Shown here: piece after piece, positions 48,468 to 59,343 of the stretch | Position numbering within the stretch: position 1 is the first letter of the stretch | Layout: each line of letters starts with the position of its first letter | Source of the DNA: Myxococcales bacterium | Lineage (GTDB): Bacteria; Myxococcota_A; Bradymonadia; UBA7976; UBA1532 | Direction of reading: 5' to 3' | Length of the DNA: 64,000 nucleotides | NCBI GenBank assembly: GCA_020633465.1 | Contig: JACKDN010000011.1 | Coordinates: 183,120 to 247,119, forward strand | Notes under the pieces: model-generated | What the model was told of the DNA's origin: nothing | The model's database searches: none | Seen by the model: only the letters and a program-made list of their open reading frames with translations | Made by a program: the position numbers and the translations under genes

Positions 48468-49648
48468 GGCGTCGCGCTCCGATAGTCCAGGCCCTGCTCG
48501 AGCCGCGGATCCCCCTCGGCCAGCGCCGGGACGCCCGCCGCGCGCCACTGGCCGAACAGCATCGTCGCGCCGCCCACGCACGCCAGCGCCGCCAGCTCGA
48601 GCCCCGGCCACACCAGCTCGGCCGGGTGCAGCGCCGGCAGCACCAGCCACCACACCTCGAGCGCGTGGACACCCAGCATCCACGCGCCGGCGAAGGCCAG
48701 CCAGCGGCGACGCAGCTTGGTCGCGCGCGGCAGCAGGAAGCCCAGGGGCAGCGCGAAGTGCAGCACCACCAGCGCCACGCCGACGAACTCCCAGCCGCCG
48801 CTCCAGCGGTGCTTCAGCCAGACCACCTCTTCGGGCTGATCGGCGATCCAGACCAGCATCACCTGGACGAAGGCGATGTAGGCCCAGAAGCACACGAACG
48901 CGAGCAACATGCGCCCCAGGGCGTGGCGATGCGAGGGGGCGAGGGCGGCGTCGACGCGCGGATCCAGGGTCGCCTGCAGCGCCAACAACCCCAACGCCGC
49001 CAGGAAGCCGCCCGCGAAGGCGTGCACGCCGTACACGTTCGAGAACCAGACGGGCTCGAGCGACATGAGCCAATCGAAGGCGGCCAGCGAGAAGACCACC
49101 GCCAGCACCAGCAGACCCGCGACGCCCAGCCGGGTCATCCGGCGGGCGAGCCCGGTCGCGTCGCCCGCCGCCTGGCGCCGCGACCATCGCACCAGGGGCT
49201 CGGCCAGCGCGACGAACACCGCCAGGTACACCAACGTGCGCGCGCGGAAGAACGTCGGCTCGAGCCAGGCCGCCTTGGCCCGCAGCAGCGAACGCTCGTG
49301 GTGGCCGAAGCCGCTCGGATCGCCCACCCAGGGGTAGAGCGTGTCCGTCGCCACCAGCAGCGGCACCGCCAGCACGACCAGCAGCGGCAGGGTCGCGACG
49401 ACGTGCTCGGCGCAGCGGCGCAAGGGCACGAACCACTTGGCGCCGCAGGCGTGAAAGATCAGCAGCGCGAACAGGGCGCCCACGGTGACCGACGCGACGC
49501 ACGCGAACGCGAACAGCCAGGCGTAGGCCGCGCGGGTGGGCCACAGGAAGGCGGCGACGACCATGACGCCGCCTCCCAGGATCGTGATGGGGAGCGTCGC
49601 GGCGAGCGCCACGCCACGACCCCGCGGCCGGGAGCGTTCGTCGGTCAC
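48464..49648 (-). CDS. actF: alternative complex III subunit ActF (NrfD-like quinol-binding membrane subunit), 394 aa
   Basis: The start is the GTG at 49648, overlapping the actE stop. About ten membrane helices are present. Family segments include F-D-W-L-M-S-L-E-P-V-W-F-S-N-V-Y-G-V near 165 and C-F-W-A-Y-I-A-F near 250. It is paired with ActC as one of the two large membrane subunits of the complex. Confidence 0.9.
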   Translation of the reverse strand: MTDERSRPRGRGVALAATLPITILGGGVMVVAAFLWPTRAAYAWLFAFACVASVTVGALFALLIFHACGAKWFVPLRRCAEHVVATLPLLVVLAVPLLVATDTLYPWVGDPSGFGHHERSLLRAKAAWLEPTFFRARTLVYLAVFVALAEPLVRWSRRQAAGDATGLARRMTRLGVAGLLVLAVVFSLAAFDWLMSLEPVWFSNVYGVHAFAGGFLAALGLLALQATLDPRVDAALAPSHRHALGRMLLAFVCFWAYIAFVQVMLVWIADQPEEVVWLKHRWSGGWEFVGVALVVLHFALPLGFLLPRATKLRRRWLAFAGAWMLGVHALEVWWLVLPALHPAELVWPGLELAALACVGGATMLFGQWRAAGVPALAEGDPRLEQGLDYRSATP

Positions 49649-50235
49649 GGCGCGCCCTCCAGGCGGCTCCGCAGGGGCGCCGGCAGGCGCGCGACCGGCG
49701 CGTGGCGGGCGAGCTGAAGCGCGCGCACGTAGGCCACCACCGCCCAACGCTCCCGCGGGGTGAGCTGCACGGCGAAGGCCGGCATCAGCCCCTTGCCTTC
49801 GGTGACGACGCCGTACAGCGCGCCGGGCGCGAGCGCGCGCAGTCGGTCCAGGTGCAGGCTGGTCGGCGGCCGCAGCGTCATGTGGCGGGCGACGACGCTC
49901 CGCCCGTCGCCGGCGACGCCGTGGCAGGGCGCGCAGAAGACGTCGAAGCGCGCGCGCCCCGTCGCCAGCAGCGCCGCGTCGACGCTCACCGGAATGCGCC
50001 CGACCGGCGCGCCGCCCCGTCGGCCCGTGCGCACCGCGGCCGCGTCCGGCGCGTCCTCCGATGCCCAGGGCACCGTGCCCGCGGGGGGCACGCGCAGGCT
50101 GTCCGGCTCATAGGGATCGACGCGCGGCTGCTCGAGCATCCGGTTCAGATCGAGGTCCGCGCCGACGAAGACGTCTTCGGCCCGGCAGCCGCCCAGCGCG
50201 CACGCCACGGTGAGCGCGACGAGGGAGCGTCTCAT
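49645..50235 (-). CDS. actE: alternative complex III monohaem cytochrome c subunit ActE, 196 aa
   Basis: The lipoprotein signal has lipobox L-G-G-C (Cys17). The haem site is C-A-P-C-H near 98, and the sixth ligand is the Met of G-L-M-P-A-F near 148. The intervening M-T-L-R-P-P-T-S-L-H is typical of ActE. It is the likely electron exit of the complex toward the haem of CoxB. It overlaps actD by 4 bases. Confidence 0.92.
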   Translation of the reverse strand: MRRSLVALTVACALGGCRAEDVFVGADLDLNRMLEQPRVDPYEPDSLRVPPAGTVPWASEDAPDAAAVRTGRRGGAPVGRIPVSVDAALLATGRARFDVFCAPCHGVAGDGRSVVARHMTLRPPTSLHLDRLRALAPGALYGVVTEGKGLMPAFAVQLTPRERWAVVAYVRALQLARHAPVARLPAPLRSRLEGAP

Positions 50236-50748
50236 GGCGCCACCTCCACCACGGCCTCGGCGCCCAGCGCCTGCAGCCGCGCCGTCGTCTGCTCGTCGTC
50301 GAAGCGCGGATCGCGATCGTCCACCGCCAACAGCCAGCCGTCGATGCTCGCGCGCTCGAACAGCGACACCTCGAACAGGGGATGCCACAGCCGGGGCAGA
50401 CCGCACAGCAGCAGGAAGCCGACGAACGCGGTGAGCGACGCGCACAGCACCGCGCCCTCGAACACCAACGGCACGTAGGCCAGCGGCGCGTGCGCCGGGC
50501 GGCCGCCGATGTTCAGCGGATAGTCCACCGCCTGGGTCCACCACAGCACCAGGTAGGCCAGGCCCGCGCCGCTCAGGCCCCCGGCCAGGACGAAGCGCGC
50601 CAGGGGCGAGGGCGGGCCGCCGAGCGCCGCGTCCACGGCCTCGTCGGGGCAGGGCGTGTAGGCGTCGAGGCGGGCGTAGCCCTCGTCGCGCAGCGCCGTC
50701 AGCGCCGCCGCCAACGCGTCGGGCCCCGCGAAGCGCGCCAGCAGTCCG

Positions 50749-50756
<8 letters not shown>
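50232..50756 (-). CDS. actD: alternative complex III subunit ActD (DUF3341), 174 aa
   Basis: A cytoplasmic N-terminal domain (G-Y-x-R-L-D-A-Y-T-P-C-P) precedes two membrane helices (about 55-75 and 100-120) with Y-P-L-N-I-G-G-R-P between, then a C-terminal domain with H-P-L-F-E. All are ActD hallmarks. The start overlaps the actC stop by 8 bases. Confidence 0.92.
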
Positions 50757-52091
<1,335 letters not shown>

Positions 52092-52095
<4 letters not shown>

Positions 52096-54821
52096 GACTC
52101 GCGCTCCGGATCGGGGTGGGTGATGCGCGCGAGGTACATCGTGCGGGGCCGCGTCCCCAGCGCGTTCAGCGCCGCGTAGGCGCGCGGCGAGCGACGCTCC
52201 CGGCTGACGCGCGAGTCGGCGCGGTCCACCCGACCGAAGGCGATGGCGTCGGCCGGGCAGGTCTGCTGGCAGGCCGTCTGCACCGGCGCCGGGCCGAGCG
52301 GGCGTCCCTCGGCCCGGGCCTCGATCTGCGCGCGCCGGATGCGCTGAACGCAGTAGGTACACTTCTCCATCACGCCGCGGGCTCGCGCGGTGACGTCGGG
52401 GTTCGCTTGCAGCCGGAGCGTCTGCGGCTGGCCCCGCCGATAGTCGAAGAAGTTGAAGCGCCGCACCTTGTAGGGGCAGTTGTTCGAGCAGAACCGCGTG
52501 CCGACGCAGCGGTTGTAGGTCATCTCGTTCAGGCCGTCGGGGCTGTGCGTGGTCGCGCCCACCGGGCAGACGTACTCGCAGGGCGCCTTCTCGCAGTGTT
52601 GGCAGGCCATCGGCTGGACCAGCGTGCGGCCCGCCTCGGGCCCCTCGTCGACCCGATAGTGATCCACGCGCAGCCAGTGCATCTCGCGCCCCAGCGCCAC
52701 CATCGCCTTGCCCACCGTCGGGATGTCGTTCTCCGCCTGGCAGGCGACGACGCAGGCGTTGCACCCGATGCACTTGTCGAGGTCGATGGTCATGCCCCAC
52801 TGGCCTTCGCGCTGCGGTGTCTCGCCGTCCAGGCGGTCGGGCAGGATGCTGGGCGGGGGCTCGGCGTGGTGGCGCGCGAAGTCGGGCTCGCGCCGCCACG
52901 CGTCGAGGGTGCGATGCAGCACGGGGGGCTCGTCCCCCAGCCGGTGGTGCCGTTGGGTGGTGACGAGGTCGTGCCGGCGGCCGACCGAGGCCAGCTCGAC
53001 CGGGCCCGTCAGCCAGGGCGCGTCGAGCGTGCGCAGCGGCCCCGCGTCCACGCCGACGCCGGCGCGCCCGAAGCCGAGCCACACCGTCAGCTGACCCTCG
53101 GCCTGATCGGGCACGATCAGCGCGGGCAGCTCGATCGAGCGCGCCCCGCGGGTCAGGCGCACCACGTCGCCGGTGGCGACGCCCGCCTCGGCCGCGGTGG
53201 CGCGGCCGATCAGCGCGGCGTTGTCCCACACCACCTGCGTGACGGGCTCGGGCAGCTCCTGCAGCCAGGGGTTGTGCGCGCCCTCGCCCAGGCCCAGCCG
53301 GCGATCCGGCCGGACGCTCAGGTGCAGCCCCTCGGGCGCGGGCCCCTCGACCTGCCTCAGCGCGGCCTCGACCGCCCCGGGGTCGACGGCGCGGGCCTCG
53401 AAGGTGGCCCGCGTGTCGGGCAGGACGCCCGTGGCCAAGGCCTGGTCGAGATGCCCCCACCGCGCCGCGAGCCGCGCCCGGTCGGTGCGGGTGTCACCCG
53501 CCAGGGTCGAGAGCACCGTCTCGGCCGAGACGCCCGGCACCAACGGGCGGATGACCGGCTGCACGAGCGACACGGTGCCATCGGCGGCGCGCGCGTCGCC
53601 CCAACGCTCCAGCGGGTGCAGCGCCGGCACCACGTGCGTCGCGAGGGCCGCGCTGGGGTCGGGCGCGTCGGCCAGGTAGACGTGGCGCGACGCGCGGCGC
53701 GCGCGCGCGCTCCACCGCGCGTCCGCGGGCAGCGTGTGGGCGGGGTCGCCGCCCAGCACCACCAGACAGCGCACGCCCCCGCCGTCGAGGGCGTCGAGCA
53801 GCGGCTCGAGGCGCCACGGCGTCGTGGGTCCGAGCGGCGTCGGCGCGTAGCGGACCGGCGCGGCCAGCCGAGCGTTGAGGGCGTGCCCGATCACGTGGAC
53901 GGCGGCGGGCTGGCGCGCCCCGACGCGCACGAGGCACCGACCGCGGTGCCGCTCGAGATCGCGCGCCAGCGCGCCCAGCCAGTCGGCCCACGGCCCCACG
54001 GGCGGCGCCCCGTCCAGCGCGCGAAGGAGCTGCGCGGCGAAGGGTCCGACGGCGTGATCGGGCAAGGCCAGCCGGTGGTCGGCCAGGCGCCCGGTGACGC
54101 TCGGGCTGCCCTCGACGCTGTACAGGCGCGCCAGCGAGGCCGTCGGACGCTCGATGCCGCGGCCCGCGGCCCAGCGCCGCGCGTCGCGCAGCGCCGACGG
54201 CCCCTCGACCAGCGGATCGGCGTCCAGGGTGAGCAGCACGTCCAGCGCGCCCAGGTCGGCCTCGGCTTCGACGGCCGCGCCGAACGCTCGGCGCGCGCCC
54301 TCGAGGCGCTCGGCCGGCCCCCAGCACGGCGCGACGTGGATCCGAGCGCGCGGCCGGCGCGCGCGCAGGCGCTGCAACGCCTCCAGCACGCCCGGCGACG
54401 CGGAGGGCGGCATCAGGATGTGCAGACCCTCGCCGTCGGGCGCCGCGGCGCCGAGCGCGGCGGCCGGATCGGTGGCGGCCAGCGCGCGACGCTCCGCGCC
54501 GTACAGATCGAGGATGGCGGCCTGCTCGCGCAGACCCAGGCCGCCGAGGCTGGCCGGGTGGCGCGGGTTGCCCTCGAGCTTGATGGGGCGCCCCTCCCGA
54601 CAGGCAGCCAGCACGCCCACGCCGTAGCCATCGCGCTGCAGGCTGGTGGCATAGACGGTCGGGACGCCGGGCACCACCTCGGGCGGGCGCTCGACGTAGG
54701 GCACGATCAGCTCGGGCGGCGAGCGCGTGCAGCCGGTCGACGCGAGGCCCGCCGCCAACAGCCGCACGACGTCGCGCCGCGTGGGCTCGAGGATCGAGAG
54801 CAGGTCGGCGGGATCGGTCAT
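52092..54821 (-). CDS. actB: alternative complex III Fe-S/molybdopterin-like subunit ActB, 909 aa
   Basis: The N-terminal part (about 1-600) is a molybdopterin-oxidoreductase-like domain with E-G-N-P-R-H-P-A-S and no bound cofactor expected. The C-terminal part carries ferredoxin clusters: C-I-G-C-N-A-C-V-V-A-C, C-Q-H-C-E-K-A-P-C-E-Y-V-C-P, C-V-G-T-R-F-C-S-N-N-C-P and C-T-Y-C with C-Q-Q-T-C-P. That is the usual set for four clusters. The protein is about 100 residues shorter than many ActB and lacks the usual N-terminal leader before T-R-R-D-V-V-R-L-L-A-A-G-L, which here follows only 14 residues. A longer start is blocked by actA, 7 bases upstream. Confidence 0.93.
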
Positions 54822-54828
54822 CGGGTCC

Positions 54829-55470
<642 letters not shown>

Positions 55471-55672
55471 CGGGGCGATCCGTCGCGCGCCGCCCCGCGT
55501 CCGATCTCATTGGGGCAAAATGTCCCCCCTCGCGCCACGGACTCTCCCTCCTCGATGGCGGCGTGGCCCAGGCCCGGTGATGGGGGCCTGGAGGCGCCCG
55601 CGCCGCCGGCCGGGAAGACGTCGACGGCGCCGGTGCGCCCGTCCGCGTGGCAACGGACGTGCCAGGAGGGGG

Positions 55673-57013
55673 TCAGCGGGCGGAGACGACCATCGGCATG
55701 CCGCCGCGGGGGGCGAGCGTGACCGCGAAGTCGCGGGCGACCGTGTGGCCGGGCGCCAGGCGCAGGGTGAAGCGACGCGCGACGCGGGCCAGCACCAGCT
55801 TGGCCTCCATCAAGGCGAAGTGCTTGCCGATGCACTGGCGGGCGCCCGCGCCGAAGGGCAGGTAGCTGTGCTTGGGGCGGGGTGGCGCGTCGGGCGCGAA
55901 GCGGGCGGGCACGAACGCTTCGGGCTGGGGGTACCAGCGCGGATCGTGGTGCGTGTGGTACAGCCACACCAGCACCTCGCTGCCCGCGGGGATGGGGAAG
56001 CCGCCCACCTCGGCGTCCTCGAACGCCTGCCGCGACACGACCGACGCCGGCGGGTAGAGGCGCATCGCCTCGTCGAGGATCTGGCCGGTCAGGGGCAGGG
56101 CATCGAGGTCGTCGAAGGCGGCCGGACGGCCCAGCGCGTCCACCTCGGCGTGCAGGTCGGCCTCGACGGCCGGGTGCTGCGACACCAGGTACAGCGCCCA
56201 GGTCAGCGCGTGGGACGTGGTGTCGTGGCCGGCGAGGAAGAGGGTCAGCAGCTCGTCGCGCAGGAGCGTTCGGCTCATCGCGTCGGCCGGCGCGTCGCGC
56301 ATGCCCAAAGCGAGCTGCGACAGCAGGTCGTCGCGGGCGGCCAGGTCGTCGCGGTCCAGCGCCAGGCGCCCGTCGATGAGGCGGTAGACGATGCGATCGA
56401 CCGCCGCCAGCGCGTCCGCGGCGTGCCGCGCGGGCCCGAAGGGAAGCCACGCGGGCAACAGCGAGGTGGCGCCGGTCGCGCGCCGGAACGCGGTCATCGC
56501 GGCGGCCACCTCGTCGGTGTCGTCGCGCACGTCGTGATCGAACAGCGCCCGCGTCACCGCGCGCAGCGTCAACGCCATCATGGCGCGGCTGAGATCCACG
56601 GTCTCACCGGGGCGCCAGGCGTCCAACGCGGCCTCGGTCGCCTCGACCACCGTGCCCGCGTAGGCCGCGATGCGCCGCCGCGAGAAGCCCGGGTTGATCG
56701 CGCTGCGCTGACGCCGCCAGAGGTCACCGTTGCTGTTCAGCAGGCCTTGCCCGAGGAAGTGTTTCAGGCGATCGGCCGCCCGCCCCGTCTCGGTCTTGCC
56801 GAAGCGCCCCGCCTGCGTGACGAGCACCTCGCCGATGTGGTCGGGGTGGCGCGTGACGTACAGCCGCGTCTTGCCGATGGGCGCGTAGTACAGGTCGCCG
56901 TACTCGGCGAAGCGCCGCCCGACGAAGTCGATGGGATCCCGCGTGATGTCGCGCACATAGCGCACGAACTGCAGCGGGTTGCGGACGGGCGGCGGGCCGG
57001 GCGGGGTGTGCAT
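55673..57013 (-). CDS. cytochrome P450, 446 aa
   Basis: This is a full-length P450 without a membrane anchor. The oxygen-activation helix is A-G-H-D-T-T-S near 255, the ExxR motif is D-E-A-M-R-L-Y-P near 315, and the haem loop F-G-A-G-A-R-Q-C-I-G-K-H-F lies near 390 with the proximal Cys. The P-x-x-V-R-N-P start and overall sequence resemble class I bacterial members of the CYP102/CYP110-like groups. It requires separate ferredoxin and reductase, which are not in the window. The substrate is unknown, but a fatty acid or terpenoid is plausible. Confidence 0.93.
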   Translation of the reverse strand: MHTPPGPPPVRNPLQFVRYVRDITRDPIDFVGRRFAEYGDLYYAPIGKTRLYVTRHPDHIGEVLVTQAGRFGKTETGRAADRLKHFLGQGLLNSNGDLWRRQRSAINPGFSRRRIAAYAGTVVEATEAALDAWRPGETVDLSRAMMALTLRAVTRALFDHDVRDDTDEVAAAMTAFRRATGATSLLPAWLPFGPARHAADALAAVDRIVYRLIDGRLALDRDDLAARDDLLSQLALGMRDAPADAMSRTLLRDELLTLFLAGHDTTSHALTWALYLVSQHPAVEADLHAEVDALGRPAAFDDLDALPLTGQILDEAMRLYPPASVVSRQAFEDAEVGGFPIPAGSEVLVWLYHTHHDPRWYPQPEAFVPARFAPDAPPRPKHSYLPFGAGARQCIGKHFALMEAKLVLARVARRFTLRLAPGHTVARDFAVTLAPRGGMPMVVSAR

Positions 57014-57090
57014 GGGACAGAGGATGCCACGGAGCGCCTGCTGGTGTCGCCGCGTTGACGGCGGCGTCGGCGCCGGCCACTCTGAAGACC

Positions 57091-57414
57091 ATGTACGCGC
57101 GCCCCGACGCCCTGCTGTGTCCGACGCCCTGGGAGCAGCTCACGGACCCCCAGGGCCGCCCCTACTTCTTGTGGGACGTCGACATGAGTCTCGAGGCGTT
57201 CGTGAAGGGGCTGAGCGACCCCGACCCGGCGGTGCGCGCCTACCTGTTGGGCAAGCTGATGCGGCAAGCGAAGCCGGACGACGTGTTCCACTTCGTCAGC
57301 CTCGACACGCTCCGGGCCGAGTGGGACGCGGTGCAGCCCTACCTGGGCAACCGCCGCGCGTTCTGGACGTGGCTGCTCGACGCGTGGGCGCAGGTGGACC
57401 GTGGCGAAATCTAG
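57091..57414 (+). CDS. small protein resembling AbiEii-associated partners, 107 aa
   Basis: ATG 57091 is preferred over upstream TTG starts because the conserved part starts here. Segments P-Y-F-L-W-D-V-D-M-S-L-E-A-F, D-P-D-P-A-V-R-A-Y-L-L-G-K-L-M-R-Q-A-K-P-D-D-V-F and R-A-F-W-T-W-L-L-D-A-W recall a family that I have seen encoded beside AbiEii-type nucleotidyltransferase toxins. No such toxin follows here, and the next bases are a decayed glyoxalase gene. TTGACG at 57055 is a possible -35 element. It may be an orphan antitoxin-like remnant. The family link is from memory. Confidence 0.65.
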   Translation: MYARPDALLCPTPWEQLTDPQGRPYFLWDVDMSLEAFVKGLSDPDPAVRAYLLGKLMRQAKPDDVFHFVSLDTLRAEWDAVQPYLGNRRAFWTWLLDAWAQVDRGEI

Positions 57415-57450
57415 GCGTTCTCCGCTCCAGCGCGTGGGTGGCGCGACTGA

Positions 57451-57555
57451 GACCACGGCGCCCCGGGCCCACGCCCGCGCTACGGCGCGGGGTACTACGC
57501 GGCGTTCGTCGTGGATCCGGACGGGCACGTGGTCGAGGCGGTGGTTCACGGATGA
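57451..57555 (+). pseudogene. C-terminal remnant of a glyoxalase/VOC-family gene
   Basis: After an in-frame TGA at 57448, 34 codons read D-H-G-A-P-G-P-R-P-R-Y, then G-Y-Y-A-A-F-V-V-D-P-D-G-H-V-V-E-A-V. This is the standard last strand-loop of VOC-family proteins with the metal-ligand Glu, and it ends at TGA 57553. The other three quarters of a VOC gene are absent, so this is a fragment left by deletion. Confidence 0.7.
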
Positions 57556-57577
57556 TCGGGTCGCCGCGACACCCGAC

Positions 57578-58783
57578 TCAGGCGTAGAGCGACGCGCGAT
57601 ACGCCGTCCGTACCTCCCGGGCGATCGCGGCCTGCCGCGCGGCGAGCTCGGCGCGCAGCGCCGCCAGGTCGGCTGTCCCCCAGGCGAGCAGGCCGTCCTC
57701 CCGAGGACGAGCGCACAGCAGCTCGATGCGCAGCGCGGCGGGTGGGTGGCTGGCGAGCATGGGCAGGTGCTCCACCTCGTGGGCCGCCTGCAGCCGGGCG
57801 CGCTGCGCGTCGTCCAGATCGAGCAGCGCGCGCTCGAAGAGGACCACCGGGTCGTCACCGTGCAGGCCCGCCTGCTGCGTCGCCCACTCGGCCAGGGGCG
57901 CCAGCGCCAGCTTCCGCAGCATCCCCACGGCCGCATCGGTGCCGCCGAGCCGAGCGCCCATCAGGTCGGCCAGGTACTCGGCGCGCTGACGCTCGGGCGC
58001 GACCAGCCGGTGCAGCCCGGCGCGGGCCGCCCGCGGCAGGAGGCTCAGCGCCACCAGCAGCGCGTTCGTCGCCAGCTCAGCCAGGCGCGCGAACCCCGAA
58101 CCGGCGACGTCCCAGGGATGGTCCGGCTCGAGCAGAGCCGTCCACGTGGCCAGCGTCGCGTCGGTCACCCCCGCCACGTGCCCGCGAAGGGGATCACCGT
58201 TGACCTGATGCCCCAGCTCGTGGCCGAGCAGCGCGGCGAGCTCACGCGGCGTCAGCGCCGCGATCAACGGCAGGCCCAGCCGCAGATAGGTCCGCTGCCG
58301 CCAACCGGCCGTCCCGACGGACGCACTGAAGGCACCGTCGACGACGACGCCCGCGACGCGCGGCGCGCCGATCGCGACGGCCGCCGCATCGACCAGACCA
58401 TAGAGCGTGGGATGTTCGGCCCGCGCCAGGATGGCGGACGGCGGCGCACCGACGCGGGGTCGCAGCACGAACGCGAACGCCAGCAGCAGGACGCCGACGA
58501 CCACCGATCCCACGGAGCCCTGCAGCAAGAGCCAACCGCCCGCCATCGCCAACGCCAGCGTCCACGCGATCGCCAGGACGCACAGCAGCAGGGCGAGCGA
58601 TCCTCTCCAGCCGCGCCGCGGCGCGGGCGCAGGCTCGGCCGCGAGCGCACTCAGCAGCCGCCGGTGGGTTTCGGCGTCGATGTCGGTCAGCGATGCACCG
58701 CCTGGGCCCGTTGCAGTGGGGAGCCTACCGTCGAAAGGAGGTGAGGTGAAGAGCTGAAGCCGCGCGGCGACGCTTCGGACCAC
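57578..58783 (-). CDS. M48-family zinc metallopeptidase, about 370-400 aa
   Basis: The core has the zinc site A-A-L-L-G-H-E-L-G-H-Q-V-N-G-D, with the third ligand supplied by R-A-E-Y-L-A-D further on. Two N-terminal membrane helices (L-A-L-L-L-C-V-L-A-I-A and V-L-L-L-A-F-A-F-V) and a V-V-D-G-A-F-S-A-S-V-G segment are typical of M48B/HtpX-like enzymes. It would degrade misfolded membrane proteins. The start is unclear: conserved sequence begins near 58690, where only CTG is in frame. GTG 58783 is the nearest accepted start and sits at the edge of tandem repeats. Confidence 0.8.
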   Translation of the reverse strand: MVRSVAARLQLFTSPPFDGRLPTATGPGGASLTDIDAETHRRLLSALAAEPAPAPRRGWRGSLALLLCVLAIAWTLALAMAGGWLLLQGSVGSVVVGVLLLAFAFVLRPRVGAPPSAILARAEHPTLYGLVDAAAVAIGAPRVAGVVVDGAFSASVGTAGWRQRTYLRLGLPLIAALTPRELAALLGHELGHQVNGDPLRGHVAGVTDATLATWTALLEPDHPWDVAGSGFARLAELATNALLVALSLLPRAARAGLHRLVAPERQRAEYLADLMGARLGGTDAAVGMLRKLALAPLAEWATQQAGLHGDDPVVLFERALLDLDDAQRARLQAAHEVEHLPMLASHPPAALRIELLCARPREDGLLAWGTADLAALRAELAARQAAIAREVRTAYRASLYA

Positions 58784-58788
58784 CCGAA

Positions 58789-59160
58789 CGCCCGCAGCCC
58801 GAACTCCCTGCCCCTGACCTTGACCTTGACCGTGCCCCTCCTGCCGCGCGCCCCCCGTCCACTCACCCCAGCGCCCGCAGGCCGAACACCCTGCCCCTGA
58901 CCTTGACCTTGACCGTGCCCCTCCTGCCGCGCGCCCCCCGTCCACTCACCCCAGCGCCCGCAGGCCGAACACCCTGCCCCTGACCTTGACCTTGACCGTG
59001 CCCCTCCTGCCGCGCGCCCCCGTCCACTCACCCCAGCGCCCAGGCCGTCCACTCAGCGCCCGCCTGCCGCGCGCCCCCCGTCCACCCCTGCCCCCGAACA
59101 CTGACCTTGACCTTTGACCTCGCCCCCTGCCGCGCACCCCTCCGTCGACGCACCTGAGCG
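58789..59160. repeat. 83-bp tandem repeat, three copies plus degenerate tail
   Basis: Units begin at about 58789, 58871 and 58954 (period 83), each containing CGCCCGCAG, then CCCTGCCCCTGACCTTGACC, then TTGACCGTGCCCCTCCTGCC. A shuffled fourth copy extends to about 59160. The 560-base gap 58784-59343 contains only this and the array at 59285; I see no gene. The block lies upstream of the M48 gene and downstream of the FGE-like gene. Confidence 0.8.
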
Positions 59161-59284
59161 TCCGAAGGCAGCCCCGCACGCCGGCATCGAACTGCGCGCT
59201 GGAGCGCCAGGAGGCGCTGCAGAATCGAGCACGGGTACGTTGCCCGGCCCGAGCCTTTGGATCGAGTGACCGTGTGGGCCGGAT

Positions 59285-59322
59285 CAAGGCAAGGTCAAGG
59301 TCAAGGTCAAGGTCAAGGAAAG
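59285..59322. repeat. AAGGTC hexamer array, inverted relative to the 83-bp repeats
   Basis: Four perfect AAGGTC units lie at 59291-59314 with imperfect flanks. The complementary GACCTT units occur inside each 83-bp repeat to the left, so the array and the repeats can pair as a stem across several hundred bases. It lies just after the stop of the FGE-like gene, so it could act in transcript end formation. Confidence 0.65.
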
Positions 59323-59343
59323 GGGCGTGGGCGCTGGGGCGGA

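Noticed and set aside
55512..55527. Sigma-54 promoter for the act operon
   Set aside because: The minus strand shows GG and GC 10 bases apart within GGGGGACATTTTGC, but the GGCAC part of the consensus is missing.
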